A DNA stretch of 38,547 nt, from contig NZ_SMMC01000215.1 in NCBI RefSeq assembly GCF_009711445.1, positions 1 through 38,547 of the forward strand. Direction: 5' to 3'. This DNA is from Curvivirga aplysinae (lineage in GTDB: Bacteria; Pseudomonadota; Alphaproteobacteria; UBA8366; Aestuariispiraceae). The translations under genes were made by a program, and so were the position numbers. Positions 24,775 through 34,070 of the stretch are shown one piece after another. Positions within the stretch are counted from its first letter, which is position 1. Each line of letters begins with the position of its first letter. Under the pieces are notes generated by a model. It searched no databases and had not been told where the DNA came from. It worked only from the letters and a program-made list of their open reading frames with translations.

Positions 24775-25389
24775 ATGTCAAATTCAAGAGTCCTGCGAGA
24801 AATCCTAGTTGAAATTGAACGAGACCCGACAATTTCTCAAAAAAAGATTTCGGAAAGTGTCGGCATTTCCGTTGGCATGGTTAATTGGCATATCAAGCGT
24901 TGTGTGAATAAAGGCTTTATAAAACTTCAACAAGCGCCAGTTCGAAGATATTTTTATTATTTAACCCCAGATGGTTTTGCTGAGAAGGCAAATTTAACTG
25001 CAGATTACTTACGATCTTCCTTTGATATTTTTAAGGCTGGACGCCGTCAATATGAAGAATTGTTTCAACTTTGCAAAACAAATAGGTGGCATTCAGTTGC
25101 CTTTCTGGGGGAAAGCGAACTTAGTGAACTTGCATTATTAGTAGCAACCAAACATGAAAGCATTGATTTAAAATACATCCTCAACTTAAAAGGGAATGGT
25201 GTTGATAGCAATGAAATACCAGTATTGAATATACATAACAGCCTTACGCTTAAAAATCCTGTTAAAATTGATGCGTTGATCGGTACTGATTTCGAGTTAC
25301 GCATTCCAGGCGCCGTGGATATTAATCACATTTCTCAAAGCTGTGATCTGGACTCATCTCGTGTCTTAATTCCAGCTTTTTTAAAATAA
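24775..25389 (+). CDS. Winged-helix regulator of EPS-associated type
   Basis: A 204-residue protein whose first ~75 residues form a winged helix (PTISQKKISESVGISVGMVN, wing RRYFYYLTPDGFAEKANLT), as in MarR-like regulators found at the head of exopolysaccharide clusters. The remaining ~125 residues form an alpha/beta region (VAFLGESELSELALLVA, then IDALIGTDFELRI) that may sense a ligand or partner; I do not recognise it. The stop overlaps the start of the NusG-like gene as TAATG, so the two are made together. A perfect palindrome over the promoter is the likely target. Confidence 0.8.
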   Translation: MSNSRVLREILVEIERDPTISQKKISESVGISVGMVNWHIKRCVNKGFIKLQQAPVRRYFYYLTPDGFAEKANLTADYLRSSFDIFKAGRRQYEELFQLCKTNRWHSVAFLGESELSELALLVATKHESIDLKYILNLKGNGVDSNEIPVLNIHNSLTLKNPVKIDALIGTDFELRIPGAVDINHISQSCDLDSSRVLIPAFLK

Positions 25390-25934
25390 TGGAGGCTGAA
25401 TTGCATATTGAAGATACAGCCTCAACAAAAAACTGGATTGCTGTCACAACACATACAAATTCAGAAGAACTAGCATTAACCAATATAGAACGCCAAGGTT
25501 TTATAGGATATTGTCCAAAGCTGCTAAAGACGCGTCGACATGCTAGAAAAACTGAAGAGGTAAAACGACCTTTATTTCCAGGGTACATCTTTGTACTTAT
25601 AGATACGGCGCATGACCAGTGGAGACCGATAGAATACTCCAAAGGTGTTAGATCTATTGTTAAGTTTGGCAATAGACTTAGCTATCTACCCAAAGGATTA
25701 ATGGAAACTATCATCGAGCGAGAAAGTTCATGTGGTTACATTTTACCAGAAACTAAGAATTTAGATCTAAAAGTTGGTCAAAAAATGCGTGTCACAACAG
25801 ACAGCGTTTTTGAAGGAATAATTGGCACAATCTTGTCTGTCGAAAGCAAAGATAGAATCTGGATTTTGCTGGATTTGCTAAATCGTAAAGTAAAAACTGA
25901 GATTTCGGCATCTAGCTTGTGCAAGCTAAATTAA
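25389..25934 (+). CDS. NusG/RfaH-like transcription antitermination protein
   Basis: A 181-residue NusG paralogue. The NGN domain starts at NWIAVTTHTNSEELALTNIE (about 15-34) and includes YCPKLLKTRRHARKTEEVKR and PLFPGYIFVLID, the RfaH-like core; a KOW region follows (LKVGQKMRVTTDSVFEGIIG, about 126-145, then LDLLNRKVKTEI). Specialised NusG paralogues load on RNA polymerase at a DNA site and let it read through long cell-surface operons. The location directly ahead of a ~12 kb unidirectional glycan operon, with an ops-like element just downstream, supports that role. It is not the housekeeping nusG, which would sit beside secE and rplK. Confidence 0.87.
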   Translation: MEAELHIEDTASTKNWIAVTTHTNSEELALTNIERQGFIGYCPKLLKTRRHARKTEEVKRPLFPGYIFVLIDTAHDQWRPIEYSKGVRSIVKFGNRLSYLPKGLMETIIERESSCGYILPETKNLDLKVGQKMRVTTDSVFEGIIGTILSVESKDRIWILLDLLNRKVKTEISASSLCKLN

Positions 25935-26023
25935 GAAACCACATATTGGTTTCCTAAAAATTATTGGGCTGTGTTGGTGAAATTCACCCGCACTGCGGTA
26001 GCAATTGTGGAACACGTTATCAA
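25935..26023 (+). promoter_or_regulatory. Leader with two hairpins and an ops-like element (GCGGTAGC)
   Basis: This 89-base spacer holds GAAACC-N7-GGTTTC (25935-25953), then GGTGA-AAT-TCACC with further pairing GTG/CAC around it (roughly 25971-25993), then GCGGTAGC at 25995-26002. GCGGTAGC is the core of the enterobacterial ops element GGCGGTAGCGTG that recruits RfaH. It sits directly after an RfaH-like gene and before the first sugar gene, as in JUMPstart leaders. Match to the core is exact; the flanking GTG is displaced (AATTGTGG). Confidence 0.55.
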
Positions 26024-26971
26024 ATGTATCAGTTGGAAAATAAAAAAATCTGGGTCGCAGGGCATAATGGGATGGTAGGAAGTGCTATCGTTCGCTCGTT
26101 GCAACACTATAATCGTCACATTTTGACAACCACGCGACAGGAATTAGATCTGACCAACCAACAAAATGTTATGGATTGGATAAAAAAAAACAAACCTGAT
26201 ACAATTTTTTTAGCTGCGGCAAAAGTGGGAGGAATCCATGCAAATAACAGTTATCCTGCCGAGTTCATATATGACAATCTAACAATTGAAACTAATATCA
26301 TTCACGCAGCCCACCTCAATAATGTTGAAAAATTAGTTTTTTTAGGTTCCTCTTGCATCTATCCACGTAATGCTTCCCAACCCATTTCCGAAGATGAATT
26401 ATTAACAGGTGAGCTGGAATCAACAAATGAATGGTACGCCATAGCAAAAATTGCAGGCATCAAACTTTGCCAAGCCTATAAAAAACAATATGGATGCGAT
26501 TTCATCTCGGTTATGCCCACAAACCTCTACGGACCTGGTGACAACTTCCACCCAGAAAATAGTCACGTTCCAGCTGCTTTATTAGATCGATTTCATCAGG
26601 CGAAAATGTGCGATGCTCCAAAAGTAGAAGTATGGGGAAGCGGGACTCCATTTCGCGAGTTCCTTTATGTAGATGACTTGGCAGATGCATGTATTTACTT
26701 AAGTCAACATTATACAGGCGTGCTCCCAGTAAATGTTGGAACTGGTGCAGATTTAAGTATCCGAGATTTTGCGCATCTGATCGCTAAAACTGTGGGCTAT
26801 AAAGGTGAAATCGTTTTTGATACATCTCGTCCTGATGGAACGCCTAGAAAAGTTCTCAATGTATCAAAGCTTGCTGATTTGGGCTGGACGTACTCCACAG
26901 AACTTTCAAAAGGCTTGAAGCTTTATTATGACTGGTATTTAGAAAATATCCAGACTCTTCGAAACCACTAA
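26024..26971 (+). CDS. fcl: GDP-L-fucose synthase
   Basis: A 315-residue SDR enzyme that converts GDP-4-keto-6-deoxymannose to GDP-L-fucose (epimerase and NADPH reductase). Motifs: KIWVAGHNGMVGSAIVRSL (Rossmann), AAAKVGGIHANNSYPAEFIY, LGSSCIYPRNASQPI with the catalytic Ser, WYAIAKIAGIKLC with Tyr and Lys, and GSGTPFREFLYVDDLADA. The frame extends to a TTG at 25964, but the added 20 residues cross the ops-like leader and do not fit the family, so the ATG at 26024 is chosen. Gmd follows 15 bases later. Confidence 0.93.
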   Translation: MYQLENKKIWVAGHNGMVGSAIVRSLQHYNRHILTTTRQELDLTNQQNVMDWIKKNKPDTIFLAAAKVGGIHANNSYPAEFIYDNLTIETNIIHAAHLNNVEKLVFLGSSCIYPRNASQPISEDELLTGELESTNEWYAIAKIAGIKLCQAYKKQYGCDFISVMPTNLYGPGDNFHPENSHVPAALLDRFHQAKMCDAPKVEVWGSGTPFREFLYVDDLADACIYLSQHYTGVLPVNVGTGADLSIRDFAHLIAKTVGYKGEIVFDTSRPDGTPRKVLNVSKLADLGWTYSTELSKGLKLYYDWYLENIQTLRNH

Positions 26972-26986
26972 TACAAGAAGATATTA

Positions 26987-28024
26987 ATGACAAAAATTGC
27001 ATTGATCACTGGTGTCACAGGGCAAGATGGTGCTTATTTGGCAGAACTATTACTTAATAAAGGGTATGAAGTTCACGGCCTTAAGCGCAGGTCCTCATCG
27101 TTCAACACCGGCAGAGTAGATCATTTGTACCAAGACCCTCACGAAGAAAAAAGTAAGTTTCATCTTCACTATGGAGATCTGACTGATTCTACTAACTTAA
27201 TTAGAATCATCCAAGAAGTGCAACCAGATGAAATTTATAATCTAGCGGCACAAAGTCATGTGCAAGTTAGTTTCGAAACACCCGAATATACTGCAAACTC
27301 CGATGGGCTTGGGACATTGCGGATTCTTGACGCTATTCGAATTCTAAACTTGGAAAACAAAACTAGGTTCTATCAAGCCTCAACGTCCGAACTATACGGC
27401 TTGGTTCAAGAGGTTCCTCAAACTGAAAAAACTCCATTTTATCCCCGCTCTCCTTATGCTGCAGCTAAGCTTTATGCATATTGGATTACTGTCAATTATC
27501 GTGAGGCTTATGGGATCCATGCATCCAACGGGATCCTGTTTAATCACGAAAGCCCTATTCGCGGAGAAACCTTTGTAACGCGTAAAATTACTCGAGCGGT
27601 TGCCGATATAAAAAACAACCGACAAGATATTCTCTATTTAGGTAACCTAGAAGCTCAGCGAGATTGGGGACATGCAAAAGATTATGTAGAAGGCATGTGG
27701 AAAATTCTACAACATGAAGTCGCCGATGATTTTGTTCTTGCAACCGGCGAAACCCATTCGGTGCGTGAATTTGTAGAACTTGCCTTCAAACATGTAAATA
27801 TTACAATTTCTTGGCAGGGCCATGGTTTGGATGAGCAAGGCATTGACACCTCTAATGGTAAGATCCTTGTGAAAGTAGATCCAAGATATTTCCGTCCAAC
27901 TGAAGTTGATTTACTGATTGGCGATCCTGCCAAAGCACACAGAGAGCTTAACTGGCACCACAAAACTGACCTTGAAACGTTAGTTAAGGAAATGGTTGAC
28001 GCGGATTTATCCGCTAACAAGTAA
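26987..28024 (+). CDS. gmd: GDP-mannose 4,6-dehydratase
   Basis: A 345-residue SDR dehydratase forming GDP-4-keto-6-deoxymannose, the substrate of the enzyme encoded just upstream. Motifs are [19 protein letters not shown] (NADP site), [46 protein letters not shown] with the catalytic Thr/Ser-Glu, [20 protein letters not shown] with Tyr and Lys, and [16 protein letters not shown]. Length and motif spacing are normal. Together with fcl it supplies GDP-L-fucose or a related 6-deoxyhexose. Confidence 0.96.
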   Translation: MTKIALITGVTGQDGAYLAELLLNKGYEVHGLKRRSSSFNTGRVDHLYQDPHEEKSKFHLHYGDLTDSTNLIRIIQEVQPDEIYNLAAQSHVQVSFETPEYTANSDGLGTLRILDAIRILNLENKTRFYQASTSELYGLVQEVPQTEKTPFYPRSPYAAAKLYAYWITVNYREAYGIHASNGILFNHESPIRGETFVTRKITRAVADIKNNRQDILYLGNLEAQRDWGHAKDYVEGMWKILQHEVADDFVLATGETHSVREFVELAFKHVNITISWQGHGLDEQGIDTSNGKILVKVDPRYFRPTEVDLLIGDPAKAHRELNWHHKTDLETLVKEMVDADLSANK

Positions 28025-28064
28025 GTAATTTGATCTAAGATAGAATGTTAGAAAAGTTATAGTC

Positions 28065-29981
28065 ATGTGCGGAATCGTAGGCCTTTGGGATCGCTCACAA
28101 TCTTCATCTAAGTCATCCGTTAAAAACATATGTGCGGAAATGGCAAATAAACTGATCCATAGAGGACCCGATTCAAAAGGCACATGGATCGGCTCAGGAA
28201 CAAATATCTCATTTGGATTCCAGCGTCTTGCGATTCTTGATTTATCAGAGAGCGGTCATCAACCGATGCACTCTCCAGATACTAATCTAACTATCGCTTT
28301 TAATGGGGAAATTTATAATCATTTACAAATCCGAGAAGAATTAAATCGATTGGGTTATAACTTTCGAGGTCACTCTGATACGGAAACAATTATTTGTGCC
28401 TTCCAACAATGGGGAATCGAAAAAGCACTTGCCAAATTTGTAGGAATGTTTGCAATCGCTCTGTGGAGCGAAAAAGAGAAAAAACTATATCTTATTCGAG
28501 ATCGAATGGGCATCAAGCCATTATACTGGACTCAGCAAAACGATATTTTTGCTTTTTCATCTGAATTAAAAGCCTTTAAGAAATGCTCGAATCTAGAGTT
28601 CCAAATCGATAGACCTGCTCTTTCACTGTTTCTACGATACGGCTATATACCTGCTCCTCATTGTATCTTCCAAAATTTTCATAAACTTGAGCCCGGTACA
28701 ATTCTCTGTATTGGTGAAAACAGCACCATAGAACAGAAAAAGTTCTGGGACTTAGAGCAAGTCCTAGAAAAAGCAAAGAGAAACAAGTTCTCTTCGCCCG
28801 ATGACGTTGTCGATCAGTTGCACGAAACTCTAAAAACTGCTGTCCAAGACCGCCTATTATCAGATGTCCCGCTAGGCACTCTTTTATCAGGAGGGATAGA
28901 TAGCTCAACAATAGCAGCTCTCACTCAAGAACATAGCAGCCAACCAATCAGTACTTTTTCTATTGGTTTCCAAGAAGAAAACTACAACGAAGCACAACAT
29001 GCCAAAGCCATTGCCAAATTCCTAGGAACAAAACATACAGAATTGTATGTAAGTGCTACTGATGCTATCTCAGTTATTCCTAAGATGGGAAAGGTTTATG
29101 ATGAGCCTTTTGCAGATTCTTCGCAAATACCAACTTACCTTGTATCTGAACTTGCCAAAAAGGAGGTTACTGTCGCCCTATCAGGTGATGGCGGGGACGA
29201 GTTGTTTGGGGGGTATCGTCGTTATGATATAATGAACTCTGTTTGGACTAAAACCAGTGCGTTTAGTCCATTTGCTTGTAAGTTGTTTATCAAAGCAATT
29301 CAAAAACTCCCTAAACGCGTCCTTGCAAGTCCTTATGGAATGGATTTGTATACCTATACAACCAAGCTTGCGGATAAGGCTTCGGGGTTAACGCAACTGA
29401 AATCCTATCAAAAACACTTGTCTCAATATTTAACGCCAGAGGATCTCATTTTATCGGATGTGTCTGAACTCGATATCTTCAACGATGAAACTATCAGCAA
29501 TAAACTTACTGATCTGCAGGACTTAATGCAGTTTATTGATAGCAAATTATACCTACCTGACGACATTCTAACCAAGGTTGATCGCGCAAGTATGGCTCAC
29601 AGCTTAGAACTTCGCGTACCAATCATTGATCACCGTGTGGTAGAGCTCGCATGGCGCATTCCTTCTAGATATAGATATATGGATGGAGTTGGCAAATGGC
29701 CACTTCGCCAAGTACTCTATAAATACATACCTAAGGAACTTGTAGATCGCCCAAAATCCGGCTTCAATGTTCCAGTAAAATATTGGTTAAAGAATGAGCT
29801 TTTTGCTTGGGGCGACGCATATCTTTCCAAAGAGTACATTCAAAAACAAGTTTTTTTCAATCCTTCGAAAGTGGAACATCTGTGGCAACAACACCAAAAT
29901 GGAGGAGCAAATAATTTCCCGATAATATGGTGCTTGCTTATGTTCCAAGAATGGTATCAAAACTGGAATGAAAATGACTAA
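28065..29981 (+). CDS. asnB: AsnB-type glutamine-dependent amidotransferase
   Basis: This 638-residue protein has an N-terminal class II glutaminase domain with nucleophile Cys2 (MCGIVGLWD, HRGPDSKGTW, AFNGEIYNHLQIREEL) and a C-terminal synthetase domain with the PP-loop LLSGGIDSSTIAALTQ near residue 275 and VALSGDGGDELFGGYRR. It matches asparagine synthase. Copies in glycan clusters often amidate a sugar acid instead of aspartate, so the true acceptor is open. It is in the same operon as the sugar genes; the downstream glycosyltransferase overlaps its 3' end by 14 bases. Confidence 0.9.
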   Translation: MCGIVGLWDRSQSSSKSSVKNICAEMANKLIHRGPDSKGTWIGSGTNISFGFQRLAILDLSESGHQPMHSPDTNLTIAFNGEIYNHLQIREELNRLGYNFRGHSDTETIICAFQQWGIEKALAKFVGMFAIALWSEKEKKLYLIRDRMGIKPLYWTQQNDIFAFSSELKAFKKCSNLEFQIDRPALSLFLRYGYIPAPHCIFQNFHKLEPGTILCIGENSTIEQKKFWDLEQVLEKAKRNKFSSPDDVVDQLHETLKTAVQDRLLSDVPLGTLLSGGIDSSTIAALTQEHSSQPISTFSIGFQEENYNEAQHAKAIAKFLGTKHTELYVSATDAISVIPKMGKVYDEPFADSSQIPTYLVSELAKKEVTVALSGDGGDELFGGYRRYDIMNSVWTKTSAFSPFACKLFIKAIQKLPKRVLASPYGMDLYTYTTKLADKASGLTQLKSYQKHLSQYLTPEDLILSDVSELDIFNDETISNKLTDLQDLMQFIDSKLYLPDDILTKVDRASMAHSLELRVPIIDHRVVELAWRIPSRYRYMDGVGKWPLRQVLYKYIPKELVDRPKSGFNVPVKYWLKNELFAWGDAYLSKEYIQKQVFFNPSKVEHLWQQHQNGGANNFPIIWCLLMFQEWYQNWNEND

Positions 29982-31215
29982 GTCAAATTTCAAAATTGCT
30001 GTTGTCGCGAATAGTTTTTTTGGAATAGGTGGCGCAGAAAACTCAACACAGAGCCTGGTGCGCAGCTTAACAAAAGATGGTTATTCCGTTACAGTATTCT
30101 TACCTGACAAAGAACGCTCCAAACAACCTGAAAAGCCTGATTTTAATATTCGGTATTTCCCAAATGAGACTTTATTTATCTCCTTTCGCGATATCATTCT
30201 GAACCGCGATCAAAAGATCAATTTATGCGCAGACCTAATAGATTTCCGCGCGATTCATTTTTGTATGCTAAATACCATGATGGCTCTCTTCCCATACTTT
30301 CGGCATCGGAACTGGAGTGTAACCTGTCGTGGAGGAGATATTCAAAATCCAAGAAAAACTAACTATAAAGAGATCGTACGGAACTCTCCTTATAGAATAG
30401 CCTATAAAGGCTTTAGAACGAAAGTCAAGAACGAAGTATTTTTAAGAATTTTTCTTCTTTGGTATCGAAAATCAGGACATTTCATAACCATATCTGAAGA
30501 TATGCTTAGTGAACTTAAAGCTTTAGGAGTCCCTACCAACAAAGCACATAAGATTCTAAATGGAGTCGATACCGTGCGTCTCGATAAAATTTTGTCTTCT
30601 ACTTATATAGCAAAGCGCTCAGAAAAAACAAAATACATCTATGCTATTGGAAGAAATGACTCACGAAAAGGTTTTTATACTCTCCTGGATGCTGCAATGG
30701 TGTTACGAGATAGAAGTATAGATAACATACGCTTTCTATTAAAAGGTCGAGGTTTCAACGACATTGTTAGAATTTCTGAAGAGCTTAATGTAGAACGCTA
30801 TTTTACCGTAATTGATGAGAACCATAATATTGATTTCAAAGTAGAAACTTTCCTTGAAGACGATGGTCAAATCCCAGATGTTCCCACTGTTGCTTTATAC
30901 AAAATCGCAGATATAGTGATAATTCCTTCTTTAATTGAAGCACTTTCTAATATTGGACTAGAATCAGAAGTCGCTGATAAGCCCCTTATAGTTTCTGATA
31001 CTTTTGGATGTCGCGAATACATAACGCGAGAAACTGCTATTGGTTTTAGAACAGCCGATGCTACAGATCTAGTGGATCAAATCATCTCGGTTCTCTCTGA
31101 TCAAAATATTCAAGATCGTCTCAGGAGAATGAGACAAATACGTCAAAAACAAAACAACAAAGATAACTTTGTTCAAAAATACAAAGAAATAATTTTAGGA
31201 AAAAATAGTGTTTAA
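29968..31215 (+). CDS. Glycosyltransferase, GT4-like
   Basis: A 415-residue cytoplasmic glycosyltransferase with a GT-B layout. The N-terminal IAVVANSFFGIGGAENSTQS is the acceptor-side loop of the GT4 family; the second half has KYIYAIGRNDSRKGFYTLLD, then DIVIIPSLIEALSNIGLESE (the ExxxxxxxE nucleotide-sugar motif area) and PLIVSDTFGCREYI. Donor and acceptor cannot be read from sequence. The ATG at 29968 lies within asnB; a second ATG at 29974 is possible. It overlaps the exporter gene by 8 bases. Confidence 0.85.
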   Translation: MKMTKSNFKIAVVANSFFGIGGAENSTQSLVRSLTKDGYSVTVFLPDKERSKQPEKPDFNIRYFPNETLFISFRDIILNRDQKINLCADLIDFRAIHFCMLNTMMALFPYFRHRNWSVTCRGGDIQNPRKTNYKEIVRNSPYRIAYKGFRTKVKNEVFLRIFLLWYRKSGHFITISEDMLSELKALGVPTNKAHKILNGVDTVRLDKILSSTYIAKRSEKTKYIYAIGRNDSRKGFYTLLDAAMVLRDRSIDNIRFLLKGRGFNDIVRISEELNVERYFTVIDENHNIDFKVETFLEDDGQIPDVPTVALYKIADIVIIPSLIEALSNIGLESEVADKPLIVSDTFGCREYITRETAIGFRTADATDLVDQIISVLSDQNIQDRLRRMRQIRQKQNNKDNFVQKYKEIILGKNSV

Positions 31216-33034
31216 GAGCTTGCGTGAAATCGGCAAATTGCTTCGATATTTCAATCCTTATTTTTTGAAGTACTATACTAATCTTATCTTCGTAGTAATA
31301 CTGTCCATATTCGCAATTTTTTCTGACCTTATTAGCATTGGGGCTTTTGTTTCTGTTATCAAGATTATATTGAATGCTGAAAATACTAACTCTTTAACTT
31401 TTGCAGGTTTCAATTTTTCCTGGATTCAGGACAGTAATTTATCTAACAAGGAAATTATTTTCTATTCTTCGGGCGCGTTAATTTTAGTTCTATCTGTGAA
31501 AGAGTGGCTACTCTTTCTCAATGAATTGGTAGCCTTAAAATTACGACTTTATATAGACGGTGATGTAAAGAAATCACTATTTCAAAAATACCTTTCTGTC
31601 GACCACAATACTTTTGTGAATATAGAGAAAGGTGAAAGCGTCACAATAATTGGAACACTTTCAGGATATGTTGGACATCTAATTTTCAATATTGTCGATC
31701 TTATTCCTCTCGTATTTTTGCTAATTTTTCACCTTTCTGTGCTGCTTTTTGTAAGCTGGGAAGCCACAATTTTTACAATTCTTATAGTATGCATCATTAT
31801 TTTAACGATCAGCTGGGTGCTAAGATCCCAAAAAGAAACAGCCCAAGTTGTCGCAGATTCGCAAATTCGAATAAACGATGATGTGCTATCAATGCTAGCC
31901 GACAATATTGTTAATAGCGTCTACCGCTTGGCCCCTATTCGCGAAAATGATTTTCACAAAACTGTTAGTCGGAACATCAAGTACACAGGAGAACTTGGTC
32001 GCCTGAATGCCCTTACGCGACCTATTCAAGGTATGACTACTACCTTAGGACTTGCGGTAGTTCTATTGGCCCTAGGTATTAATGCTCCTGAAAATGATAC
32101 AACTTGGATTGAGACGTTGATGGTCTTTGTTTTTGTTCTGTGGCGCCTGCTATCCCCAGTTGCAGGTATAAACAATAGAATCAATAGAACTATTCAACTT
32201 CTGCCATTACTAAACAAAGTAAAAAATGCTTTGGATCATGCCACTGAGAAAAAAATAAACCTTTCAGGCAAATCGATACCGTCTCTAAAAGGGAGCATCT
32301 CTTTTCGGGATGTTGCTTTCAAGTATAATGATGACAATAGCCCAGCAATCAAGTGTATAAACTTAACTCTTCAATCTGGTAAATTCACCGCACTTGTAGG
32401 GAAATCAGGTTCAGGAAAATCAACGCTTTCCAAATTGCTGTTACGTGCTTTAAAACCTTCACATGGCTCAATATTCCTTAATGCGCAAGATGTAACCGAA
32501 ATATCTATGCGTGATTGGTTCAATCGCATAGCTTATGTGCCGCAAGAAGCTATACTAATAAATGGAACAATTCTTGAAAACATTAGATTAGGCTATGAAA
32601 GTGTAACATTTGAAAAGGCAGAAGAGGTTTCAAAGCTCGTTGATATTCATGACTTTATTATGGAGTTGCCTAATGGTTATAACACATATCTTGGTGAAGG
32701 GGGCATTCGCCTGTCTGGCGGCCAAGCCCAAAGACTAACGATCGCACGAGCACTGGCAAAAGAAGCTGACATAATAATATTTGACGAACCCACGAGTGCT
32801 CAAGATGCAGAAACTGAAGGTTTTCTGAAGGATACATTGAGGAAACTTTTCAAAAACAAAACTGTTATTATGATCGCCCACCGTTTATCGACCATCCAAG
32901 ATGCGGACCAGATCGTGGTGATGGAGAATGGTGAAATATCTGAGTTAGGTTTGCACGACGAATTATTAAAGCTGGATGGCATATATCGCAGATTCGTAAA
33001 CAATCAAGAATTAAAAACGGGAAATAAATGGTAG
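31208..33034 (+). CDS. ABC exporter / lipid-linked oligosaccharide flippase-type (PglK/MsbA-like)
   Basis: A 608-residue fused ABC transporter: about six membrane helices in residues 1-330, then an ATPase domain with Walker A VGKSGSGKSTLSKLLL, Q-loop AYVPQEAILI, signature LSGGQAQRLTIARALA, Walker B IIIFDEPTSAQD and switch IAHRLST. The D-loop reads SAQD where SALD is usual. Proteins of this type flip lipid-linked glycans (PglK) or lipid A (MsbA); the operon favours a glycan intermediate. The start is GTG at 31208 with AGGAA upstream, overlapping the glycosyltransferase. LegB overlaps its end by 7 bases. Confidence 0.85.
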   Translation: MFKSLREIGKLLRYFNPYFLKYYTNLIFVVILSIFAIFSDLISIGAFVSVIKIILNAENTNSLTFAGFNFSWIQDSNLSNKEIIFYSSGALILVLSVKEWLLFLNELVALKLRLYIDGDVKKSLFQKYLSVDHNTFVNIEKGESVTIIGTLSGYVGHLIFNIVDLIPLVFLLIFHLSVLLFVSWEATIFTILIVCIIILTISWVLRSQKETAQVVADSQIRINDDVLSMLADNIVNSVYRLAPIRENDFHKTVSRNIKYTGELGRLNALTRPIQGMTTTLGLAVVLLALGINAPENDTTWIETLMVFVFVLWRLLSPVAGINNRINRTIQLLPLLNKVKNALDHATEKKINLSGKSIPSLKGSISFRDVAFKYNDDNSPAIKCINLTLQSGKFTALVGKSGSGKSTLSKLLLRALKPSHGSIFLNAQDVTEISMRDWFNRIAYVPQEAILINGTILENIRLGYESVTFEKAEEVSKLVDIHDFIMELPNGYNTYLGEGGIRLSGGQAQRLTIARALAKEADIIIFDEPTSAQDAETEGFLKDTLRKLFKNKTVIMIAHRLSTIQDADQIVVMENGEISELGLHDELLKLDGIYRRFVNNQELKTGNKW

Positions 33035-34044
33035 ATAATATGAATTCGAAGATCCTTGTTACTGGCGGAGACGGTTTTATTGGAAGTCATCTAGTGGAAG
33101 AACTTGTCCGCCAAGGGCGTTCGGTACGTGTGTTCTGTTGCTATAACAGTTTTAACAGTTGGGGTTGGTTGGACAAATCTGACCCTAACACTCGAGATAA
33201 AATAGAAGTCATTCTCGGAGATATACGGGACAGATATTGTGTGACAGAAGCAATGAGAGGTTGTGATAGCGTAATGCATTTAGCTGCTCTTATAGCTATC
33301 CCTTATAGTTATGTAGCGGCAGAAGCATTTGTAGATGTCAACGTCAAAGGAACGCTAAATGTCGTTGAAGCTGCACGCCAACTAGGTGTCAAAAAAGTCG
33401 TGCATACTTCAACAAGTGAAACCTATGGTACGGCTCAGTTCGTGCCCATTTCAGAAGAACACCCTTTGGTTGGTCAATCGCCATATGCAGCATCAAAAAT
33501 TGGTGCTGATCAGATTGCTATGTCCTATTGGCGTTCATTTGATGTCCCAGTTGCAACAGTCCGACCATTTAACACATATGGACCGCGTCAGAGTTTACGC
33601 GCTGTAATACCTACGGTTTTATGTCAACTAATCGACGGCGCTACCAAGTTAAAACTTGGCGCAGCAAGCCCACGCCGTGATTTTAACTTTATCGAGGATA
33701 CCGTTAGTGGAATGATCGCTATTCTTGATAGCGAGAAATCAATCGGGGAAACGATTAATATTGGGAACGGATATGACATTTCAATAGGCGATATGGTTGA
33801 TATTTGCATGGAGATTACTAGTAATCAGGTTGAAATTGAAACAGAAGAACAGCGTATTAGACCCGAGGCCAGTGAGGTGGAACGCCTGCTATGCTCAAAT
33901 GAAAAAGCAAAGACACTGCTAGGATGGGAACCAAAATATCACGGTCACGAAGGTCTGCGCAATGGTTTGGCAAAATATGCAGAATGGCTCATGGTTAGAG
34001 AAAACCGTCAAAGCTATGTCAACACTGATCGATACGTTATCTAA
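33028..34044 (+). CDS. legB: LegB-type NAD-dependent 4,6-dehydratase
   Basis: A 338-residue extended SDR that dehydrates a nucleotide-activated GlcNAc at C4/C6, the first modification step toward legionaminic acid. Motifs: KILVTGGDGFIGSHLVEELV, MHLAALIAIPYSYVAAEAFV, HTSTSETYGTAQFVPISEEH and SPYAASKIGADQIAMSYWRS (Tyr and Lys), and RPFNTYGPRQSLRAVIPTV. The CCYNSFNSWGWLD segment is typical of this subgroup. A GGGA ribosome binding site precedes the ATG at 33028; ATG 33040 is a possible alternative. LegC normally follows legB, but here legG does. Confidence 0.88.
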   Translation: MVDNMNSKILVTGGDGFIGSHLVEELVRQGRSVRVFCCYNSFNSWGWLDKSDPNTRDKIEVILGDIRDRYCVTEAMRGCDSVMHLAALIAIPYSYVAAEAFVDVNVKGTLNVVEAARQLGVKKVVHTSTSETYGTAQFVPISEEHPLVGQSPYAASKIGADQIAMSYWRSFDVPVATVRPFNTYGPRQSLRAVIPTVLCQLIDGATKLKLGAASPRRDFNFIEDTVSGMIAILDSEKSIGETINIGNGYDISIGDMVDICMEITSNQVEIETEEQRIRPEASEVERLLCSNEKAKTLLGWEPKYHGHEGLRNGLAKYAEWLMVRENRQSYVNTDRYVI

Positions 34045-34070
34045 CAACTTACTCAATCAATCTAAATCAT

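Noticed and set aside
25964-26023. N-terminal extension of fcl from a TTG codon
   Set aside because: The extra residues do not fit the family, and the DNA is better explained as the hairpin and ops-like leader.
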